DNA from: a virus
Virus record (IMG/VR): IMGVR_UViG_3300042924_005066
Location: 1 to 25,281 of that record
DNA length: 25,281 bases
Reading direction: 5' to 3' (one strand)
This document shows, one piece after another, positions 20,798 through 25,281 of the stretch (within the stretch, counting starts at the first letter, position 1; every line of letters begins with the position of its first letter). Both the position numbers and the translations under genes were made by a program. A model generated the notes under the pieces. The model did no database searches. It worked only from the letters and a program-made list of their open reading frames with translations, and was not told the origin of the DNA.

Positions 20798-22547
20798 AAC
20801 TCATCTCCTTTTGTAAGGCTTCTAAAGTGCGATACAGATATGGGGTCAAATCCAATCGCGGGTCCGCAGCCATCGGTAAATCCGGTGATTGCGGGTGGGG
20901 GGTCTGCATCATTCCTCCCACTAAGCGAGCGAAAGCAGAGTATGCACCCTGTAATTCGTTCACCATTCTGAACGGGAACCCAGATAGCATCTCGGCCCGT
21001 TCCTCATCCGTTTTAGACGGAAAGAGGTATTTCAGTGCCTCAATGCTATCAACACCTAATTCTTGCAGATTTCGAACAACAATGGAGTTGTTGAGAATAT
21101 CTTGGGTGGAATCTTCGTAAACAGGACCCAACCAACGCCACTGAACGGTGACATCACCATCGGGAATAAGGCCTAAAACACCAGGAGGAATCTGCTGGGT
21201 ACGCAGACAAGCCATCATCAACTGCTTGACTTGATCTTCAAACATGCCCATGGCATCTTCGTAGGCAACAAAGTCTTCAGGCGTTGCTGTCTCTGGTAAT
21301 TCCAGGGGCTTTTCAAGACCTGCAGCAGCGGCCAGGGTGTCACGGAAAAGACGTTCTTCTTGGAAAATAATCAGTTCCAAACAACGGCAAATGCCATAGG
21401 TATAAATAGAAATTGCTTTTTTCTTGGATGTTGCAGAAACACGTCCAAACAAAGATTTGTATTCAGTTGCAGTAACACCTGCAGAAATTGAGAGTTCATC
21501 AACGCCACCAAGGGCGGTACGGATTTCCTCTCGATACTGGCGTGCAAAAGAATTTTGGTCACCAGTGATGGCGTCAGGGACGATATAACCAACTCGGTCG
21601 TTTGGCTCCAGGTTGGCAATGATGCGTGGAACGCGGAGCTGACCATCAACACCGCGATAGACGGGATCTGCTTTGAAGCGTGACTGACTCAGAGCACCAC
21701 CGCCCATGAAACCAGAGTTAGCTGCAATAGACGGACGCTGGACAACGGTTTCGCCACCGGACTCCATTAGGTCTGTCTTGGGACGAGACGAAAGCAGTGT
21801 TGGGTTACCAAAGAACTGAACGTTCTTACGCATGGTGCGAACCATTTCGTCATGCGTACAGATGTGATTGGCTAACGCATCGAATTCACCAACGCCCTCT
21901 GTCGAGAAGCCCTTAGCGTTGTTAAAGATTTCAACGCAGGGAATAAAACCAAGAGTATTTTTAAATGTTTTTGTGCGGCCAGGGACAGATTGGTAGTTGG
22001 TGTCGAAAGAAATCTCGCCTTCAGAATGCGTTTCTTCGATTGTTTTACGTTTAATCGACAGACGGATGTAACGCTTGACGCCGCCCCGCCCCATGCCAGC
22101 CGGACCACTAAGGTTACTGACTTCAATGTCCTGCTGGAAGCCAAGACCTTGACGAACCTTATAGCTATAAATGATGACGACTTCATCTAGCTCACCGTCA
22201 ATATTGTAGAAACTTCTGTATTCGTGTTTACGGAAAAAGTAAAGACGGTAATTATTTTGCGTAGGACGGATGTAAAACAACCCCTGTCCATCACAAAGGA
22301 AATAATCCCAAACCGAATCAAGGCGCGTATCAAGTTGGTTGTATTTAATTACGCGATCAATAAAGTCTTTGCGTTGATTGCCAAAGTTGTCTTGGGCAGG
22401 AAAAAATTCGACACCCTGGCGGATGCCGAATAATTTCATCTGCGCAAGGTGTGCCGCAACGACGCCAGTATCGATTGAAGCTCCACCGTCTTTTTCGAGG
22501 TAGGAGTCAATGATTTCTTTAAGTCTGGCCTTTGCGTCCCCAGCCAT
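20202..22547 (-). CDS. portal protein
   Basis: 781 residues from ATG 22545-22547 (overlapping the upstream TGA; an in-frame TTG precedes it). Residues about 1-583 are portal-like: IIDSYLEKDGG at the N-terminus, FIDRVIKYNQLDTRLDSVWDYFLCDG, a long alpha/beta body with FRKHEYRSFYN and PNDRVGYIVPDAITGDQNSFARQYREE, and an ISIYTYGICRCLELIIFQ helix. It would form the DNA-entry ring and bind terminase. Residues 584-781 are Gly/Ser/Pro/Arg-rich low complexity (SGAGSSGLSGG, ending QRRRVGKPRR) and are encoded by the same DNA as the scaffold N-terminus in another frame. Whether that tail is translated is uncertain; a portal could end earlier only by a missed frameshift. Confidence 0.85.
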   Translation of the reverse strand: MAGDAKARLKEIIDSYLEKDGGASIDTGVVAAHLAQMKLFGIRQGVEFFPAQDNFGNQRKDFIDRVIKYNQLDTRLDSVWDYFLCDGQGLFYIRPTQNNYRLYFFRKHEYRSFYNIDGELDEVVIIYSYKVRQGLGFQQDIEVSNLSGPAGMGRGGVKRYIRLSIKRKTIEETHSEGEISFDTNYQSVPGRTKTFKNTLGFIPCVEIFNNAKGFSTEGVGEFDALANHICTHDEMVRTMRKNVQFFGNPTLLSSRPKTDLMESGGETVVQRPSIAANSGFMGGGALSQSRFKADPVYRGVDGQLRVPRIIANLEPNDRVGYIVPDAITGDQNSFARQYREEIRTALGGVDELSISAGVTATEYKSLFGRVSATSKKKAISIYTYGICRCLELIIFQEERLFRDTLAAAAGLEKPLELPETATPEDFVAYEDAMGMFEDQVKQLMMACLRTQQIPPGVLGLIPDGDVTVQWRWLGPVYEDSTQDILNNSIVVRNLQELGVDSIEALKYLFPSKTDEERAEMLSGFPFRMVNELQGAYSAFARLVGGMMQTPHPQSPDLPMAADPRLDLTPYLYRTLEALQKEMSYAGRYRPIDPTDEPSTSGRRSEQLRGGSTAGSSGAGSSGLSGGYQLPPSGASGGPQLPISPYSVRPPIPTGGTSGESLGIGVQQGGEPAERTSPIPVPGSTVSSDDSVYPGQLRTAQQPSYATIGSADLVSQPGILAQLFPNFLDSLLGANRGPGGNEPGKPSGDGRVRDRSSGSAEQLRSKPGANAGQRRRVGKPRR

Positions 22548-22693
22548 CAACTATTTGCCTTTTTATCTTTATTGATCTTAGCAGCCTTCGCTTGCTTCTT
22601 CAGGCGCAACCACTTATCAAAGAATACGAGTTCGGCAGAAGAATAAAGTTCGGGATGGTTGAGCGCTTGCTTAACAAGTTTTTTAGTTTTCAT
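22547..22693 (-). CDS. small basic protein (48 residues) upstream of portal
   Basis: A 48-residue basic protein (beginning MKTKKLVKQALNHPELYSS, ending NKDKKANS) with a central helix, ELVFFDKWLRLKKQAKAAK. Its ATG overlaps the stop of the preceding DUF5872-like fragment (ATGA), and its TGA overlaps the portal ATG (TGATG), a strong sign of a real coupled gene. No family is recognised. It may bind nucleic acid or portal. Confidence 0.55.
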   Translation of the reverse strand: MKTKKLVKQALNHPELYSSAELVFFDKWLRLKKQAKAAKINKDKKANS

Positions 22694-22899
22694 TTTGACT
22701 CCTTGTAACGTTTAGCTGCGCGAGCAGCCTTGCCCGCTTTCTTGGCGGATTCCGTATTTGAAACAAATTGTTTTCCCTTGCGACTGCCTTCTCGTTTCTT
22801 TTGATCTGTCTCCTGCCTTTCTTCTTTAGACAAAGAAGCCCACGCTTTCTCGGGAAGGTAGCGTTTTGTATATCCTTTTTGTATTGCTTTATCAGCCAC
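22690..22899 (-). CDS. DUF5872-like C-terminal half (fragment or split gene)
   Basis: 69 residues: MADKAIQKGYTKRYLPEKAWASLSKEERQ, KGKQFVSNTESAKKAG. The order R-Y-L-P-x-x-A-W, then S-K-E-E-R-x-x-T-D-x-x-K, G-K-Q-F-V-x-N-T is what I remember of the C-terminal half of DUF5872 proteins. The matching N-terminal half is encoded 190 bases upstream at 23089-23379, with another ORF between. It ends in the basic AAKRYKESK, echoing the end of the N-terminal piece (AAKKYKETKDK). Its start lies within the last bases of the intervening ORF. The function of DUF5872 is unknown; it is very basic. Confidence 0.55.
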   Translation of the reverse strand: MADKAIQKGYTKRYLPEKAWASLSKEERQETDQKKREGSRKGKQFVSNTESAKKAGKAARAAKRYKESK

Positions 22900-23092
22900 G
22901 GAATCTTCTGGAATTACTTTGAATCTCTTCCATTATTTTATCCGCACCAATCAGCATGCCTCCGGGACGCGTATTACCGGCTCGTCCAATGAAATTGGCG
23001 AGATACTCTTGAGGGTTGCCTCGAAACGAAATTGAACTTTTTGGATCAACAGCAAGATTAACTGAAAGATCTGAAATTGGTTGTTGTTTCAT
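22892..23092 (-). CDS. small hypothetical protein between DUF5872-like halves
   Basis: 66 residues: MKQQPISDLSVNLAVDPKSSISFRGNPQEYL, then ANFIGRAGNTRPGGMLIGADKIMEEIQSNSRRFRG. It is mixed alpha/beta and not recognised. The start overlaps the preceding stop (ATGA), and the end overlaps the next start by eight bases. It is compositionally less basic than both neighbours, which fits an inserted gene. Confidence 0.5.
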   Translation of the reverse strand: MKQQPISDLSVNLAVDPKSSISFRGNPQEYLANFIGRAGNTRPGGMLIGADKIMEEIQSNSRRFRG

Positions 23093-23379
23093 TTATCCTT
23101 TGTTTCTTTGTACTTTTTAGCAGCAGCTTTTGCTTTGCCCCGTTTCTCGTATTCGTCCTTAGTCATCCACTTTTCTTTACCCCATTTCTCTAAGGATTTT
23201 TGCTTTTCCCCTTTGCCACCACGATACCCGCCACCGGCCTCTTTGTACTCCTGGGCGAGGAGCTGAGCCTTGCGTGCCGACCATTGACCAGCTTTGCCGC
23301 CTTTTTCGCCGGCCATAATCCGATCTTTGATCCGCTCACGCAGCTCAGGTTTGGAATATTTGCTATTGTCTTGTGCCAT
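23089..23379 (-). CDS. DUF5872-like N-terminal half
   Basis: 96 residues, very basic: KYSKPELRERIKDRIMAGEKGGKAGQWSARKAQLLAQEYKEAGGGYRGG, KSLEKWGKEKWMTKDEYEKRG, then a Lys/Ala tail. The G-Q-W-S-A-R-K-x-Q-L, E-Y-K-x-A-G-G-G-Y and L-x-K-W-x-K-E-x-W blocks match the N-terminal half of DUF5872 proteins of phages and large eukaryotic viruses, as I remember them. In those proteins an R-Y-L-P-x-x-A-W block follows on the same chain; here it is in a separate ORF. The start overlaps the upstream gene's stop by one base. DNA binding or packaging is a guess. Confidence 0.6.
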   Translation of the reverse strand: MAQDNSKYSKPELRERIKDRIMAGEKGGKAGQWSARKAQLLAQEYKEAGGGYRGGKGEKQKSLEKWGKEKWMTKDEYEKRGKAKAAAKKYKETKDK

Positions 23380-24065
23380 CAGTAAACCATTTTATTTTGA
23401 AATCCTTGGGGAGCGGAACGCAAACGACGAATCATTTCCATTTCTGCTGCGTTTGCATCTAGGGGTTGACCGGGCTGCATAGGGTTTGGCACCGGCTTGC
23501 CATAGTTAGGGCTTCCAGCTGGATAAGTAAGGTCTACTGCGCCTTCCATGCCACTCGGATAACGGCCGGGAACATTGGCAACTAAAGAATCTGCTTGAAA
23601 ACTGCCAGGTGCCTGCGCTTTGCGTAAATAATCTTGAATGTTAAACTCAGCGGGCGGCGGACTGCCCTGCTGCATGAGCTTAGCCTTTTGCTCTGGAGTC
23701 AGAGGAATATTTGGTGCGCCACCATAAGGTTTTTGTGGCTCACCTTGCGGAGAGGCTTGACCAAGCTGAGGACCTTCAAAGAACTGAGCATTGGCGATAC
23801 CGCCCATGTTGCCTACAGCCCCAGGGAGATTACTGGAGCCAAAGGCCATGGGAAGCTGCGGCCCACTGCCGGGCATAATGCCACGACGCATCAACTCGTC
23901 ATTGAGCTGTTCGTTCTGTTGGGTGCCGCCTTCATACAAACGGCGAAGCTGTTCACCTGAGCGGCCACCTAACGCACCGGGTACACGCCGAATGTCAAAG
24001 CTTGGGGCGCCTGCCAGTAAATTACCGGGAGCGCCTGGAACGTTTGATTCACCGCCGTAAAACAT
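23379..24065 (-). CDS. Gly/Pro-rich virion protein (hypothetical)
   Basis: 228 residues, rich in Gly, Pro, Ala, Gln and Asn, with short tandem motifs (GAPGNLLAGAP, GALGGRSGEQLRRLYEGG, GAVGNMGG, PQKPYGGAP). It is largely disordered, with helical pieces IQDYLRKAQ and EMEMIRRLRSAP. It lies in the packaging/portal region. It may be a virion or scaffold-type linker; no domain is recognised. Its stop overlaps the next start by one base. Confidence 0.55.
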   Translation of the reverse strand: MFYGGESNVPGAPGNLLAGAPSFDIRRVPGALGGRSGEQLRRLYEGGTQQNEQLNDELMRRGIMPGSGPQLPMAFGSSNLPGAVGNMGGIANAQFFEGPQLGQASPQGEPQKPYGGAPNIPLTPEQKAKLMQQGSPPPAEFNIQDYLRKAQAPGSFQADSLVANVPGRYPSGMEGAVDLTYPAGSPNYGKPVPNPMQPGQPLDANAAEMEMIRRLRSAPQGFQNKMVY

Positions 24066-24088
24066 GTCGTTATCTCTTTTTTCGTATT

Positions 24089-24271
24089 CTACTCTTCTAT
24101 AACTTCGTAACCAGGGGAGTCGTTAACCTTGGTTAAAATAATTCCGTTACCGCGAACATCCCAATCAAGAACATCGCCCTCTTGCCAGCCAAGTTCTTCG
24201 ATTAGTTCGTCAGGCAAAGTAATAAAATTTTCTCCGTTTTCGTCTTCTTCTACTTCCAGAATGTAGCTCAT
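24089..24271 (-). CDS. AbrB/MazE-like swapped-hairpin protein
   Basis: 60 residues with the AbrB/MazE/SpoVT layout: EVEEDENGENFITLPDELIEELGWQEGDVLDW followed by a strand IILTKV. The family normally binds DNA as a dimer and includes antitoxins and transition-state regulators. No toxin gene is adjacent. Small proteins of this kind are frequent in cyanobacteria and their phages. It is translationally coupled to the membrane protein upstream (ATGA overlap). Regulation of late genes is possible. Confidence 0.7.
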   Translation of the reverse strand: MSYILEVEEDENGENFITLPDELIEELGWQEGDVLDWDVRGNGIILTKVNDSPGYEVIEE

Positions 24272-24561
24272 TTTGACAAAAGCTTTTCCATTAGCTTATC
24301 AAGCTTGTCATTGATTTGTCTAAAATTATCATGCATCTCCTGGATCTCCCGGAGAAAATCAACCTTCAGCACATAGTCCAAAGGCATGCGGTTGATTTGA
24401 TCTTCCAAGATGTCAATCCTTCGTTTTTGAGATCCAATGTAATCAAAAGCTTGTTGGATCCGCTCTTGATGCCTATCTAATATTTTATTGGCAACCCACG
24501 TAGCGCCTGTAACCGCCGATACAAGGGCAGTGATGCCAATGGCTACATATTCGGGTCCCAC
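24268..24561 (-). CDS. membrane-anchored coiled-coil protein (possible holin or spanin-like)
   Basis: 97 residues. An N-terminal transmembrane segment at about 5-27 (YVAIGITALVSAVTGATWVAN) precedes a long amphipathic coiled coil (about 29-97, with LDRHQERIQQAFDYIG, RIDILEDQINR and EIQEMHDNFRQINDKLDKLMEKLL). This arrangement fits a phage holin-related or spanin-type protein, or a terminase partner. Position between terminase and the AbrB-like gene does not settle it. The start is GTG 24559-24561 with no strong Shine-Dalgarno. Confidence 0.6.
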   Translation of the reverse strand: MGPEYVAIGITALVSAVTGATWVANKILDRHQERIQQAFDYIGSQKRRIDILEDQINRMPLDYVLKVDFLREIQEMHDNFRQINDKLDKLMEKLLSK

Positions 24562-24591
24562 GAATGCACTGCTTTTTTTCTAATTCTAGGA

Positions 24592-25281
24592 TTAGTAATC
24601 AATGTGCAACTGACCTTTTCTTGCAAGTCCAGTAACCAACCAAACCAACGCGTCAACGCAGTCATCATGACCACTAACGCCGAAATTTGTGAGTTCCTCG
24701 AAGAGATTTGTGAAGTTCCGGAAACGATTGAAGATTATCTTTCGATCTTCAAACATGCCCATGATTCCACGGAAACGTGCCAGCTTGTCTGCACGGAAAC
24801 CTTTGACTGGATGCCAAATCAAATTGTAGAGACCTTCGTTATTCAGGCAAACCCGTTTGAAGTCGGCTTCGAGAGAAGCTTGGTATTGGACGGCTTCTGA
24901 CCAAATATCACATGTGGAATAAGTCGGAAAATAATTTCCGCTATCATCACGTCCAATCACCGACCAATCGTTCAACAATTCTTTAAGAGCGTCCAGTTTT
25001 TCCAGGTTGCCCATGACGCGTATGCGCCTGTAATCGATGATATGAATGCGGTCGCCAATGCGTCCGCCAAGGATCATCACGGTGTAATCGTTCTTCTCTT
25101 TGGTGCCAGCAGAAAGGTCCACACCAATACCGAGCGTATCAAACTCCGTTGAAATTTCCGCTTTAACAATTAGTTCTGGCGCCAGAGAAAGCTCGTTCTG
25201 TCTGACAATTTGATTCATATATTGAAACGAGAAAGCAATTGGCGCTTGCCGTTTCTTTTCTTTGAGATAATCTAGTGACCA
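24592..25281 (-). CDS. terminase large subunit, C-terminal part (cut by window edge)
   Basis: The frame is open to the right edge, giving about 229 residues of the C-terminus (upstream residues include WSLDYLKEKKRQAPIAFSFQ). It is the RNase-H-like nuclease domain of the packaging motor. GIGVDLSAGTKEKNDYTV holds the first catalytic Asp (residue 34 counted from the Met at 25218), CDIWSEAVQYQ a Glu, and SGHDDCVDALVWLV the final acidic pair. It cuts concatemeric phage DNA and, with the missing N-terminal ATPase, drives packaging into the portal. It is followed by the small membrane protein gene after 30 bases. The Met at 25216-25218 is internal, not the gene start. Confidence 0.88.
   Translation of the reverse strand, partial: WSLDYLKEKKRQAPIAFSFQYMNQIVRQNELSLAPELIVKAEISTEFDTLGIGVDLSAGTKEKNDYTVMILGGRIGDRIHIIDYRRIRVMGNLEKLDALKELLNDWSVIGRDDSGNYFPTYSTCDIWSEAVQYQASLEADFKRVCLNNEGLYNLIWHPVKGFRADKLARFRGIMGMFEDRKIIFNRFRNFTNLFEELTNFGVSGHDDCVDALVWLVTGLARKGQLHIDY

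Noticed and set aside
20348-20971. Plus-strand Arg/Gly/Leu-rich open frames opposite the portal/scaffold overlap
   Set aside because: By-products of GC-rich codons; no starts with ribosome sites, and no domains.
24089-24271. Toxin-antitoxin module around the AbrB/MazE-like gene
   Set aside because: The neighbours are a membrane/coiled-coil protein and a Gly/Pro-rich virion protein; neither looks like a MazF or VapC toxin.
1-25281. tRNA genes, CRISPR arrays, insertion sequences or attachment sites
   Set aside because: By reading I saw no cloverleaf, regularly spaced direct repeats, transposase or clear att core. A tRNA scan would be needed to exclude a degenerate tRNA.

Overview
The window is a piece of a tailed double-stranded DNA phage genome, most likely a cyanophage, possibly from a metagenome. 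The phage identity rests on a terminase large subunit (cut by the right edge), portal, scaffold, HK97-type major capsid protein, several virion proteins and three different murein hydrolases. The cyanobacterial host is inferred from an NblA-like phycobilisome-degradation gene and from tail-fibre, virion and small basic proteins that resemble cyanophage proteins as I remember them. I see no tail sheath or baseplate genes, so a short-tailed or otherwise compact virion is my guess, not a demonstrated fact.

Layout. Reading leftwards on the minus strand from the right edge: terminase C-terminus, a small membrane/coiled-coil protein, an AbrB/MazE-like protein, a Gly/Pro-rich protein, a chain of four tiny basic or unknown genes with start/stop overlaps, portal, scaffold, major capsid protein, a probable decoration protein, a helix-hairpin-helix protein, an intrinsic terminator, an M23-like peptidase, a probable connector, a possible internal protein, a GH104-like transglycosylase and further virion proteins down to about 11327. 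A candidate terminator follows at 11257-11297.

The block 10098-11201 looks like a control region. It has a plus-strand excisionase-like helix-turn-helix gene with a sigma70-type promoter flanked by an inverted repeat and a strong intrinsic terminator. Opposite lies a degenerate tyrosine-recombinase-like ORF, and next to it an HNH endonuclease. Further left on the minus strand are an 855-residue virion-type protein, small basic proteins, a GH24 endolysin with a hairpin touching its start codon, and nblA. The left end holds a membrane protein, a repeat-rich tail-fibre-like protein and a small beta-rich protein.

A plus-strand early/metabolic-type cassette interrupts this. At 2541-5005 it has an HTH protein, two unknowns, a Dam-like methyltransferase-fold protein with a degenerate motif, and dCTP deaminase. 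At 5420-6063 it has a DUF3310 protein that appears split by a -1 frameshift. These plus genes meet the minus genes tail to tail with zero or 4-nt overlap.

The points most worth checking are: a 596-nt two-frame overlap of portal and scaffold genes, a circularly permuted M23 motif order, a C-terminal tail shared by two unrelated lysis-type enzymes, a DUF5872-like protein split in two with another ORF between the halves, the possible DUF3310 frameshift, the HTH-operator-terminator island facing a recombinase relic, and stem-loops abutting start codons. No gene-free stretch exceeds 300 bases. I saw no tRNA, rRNA, insertion sequence or CRISPR array.
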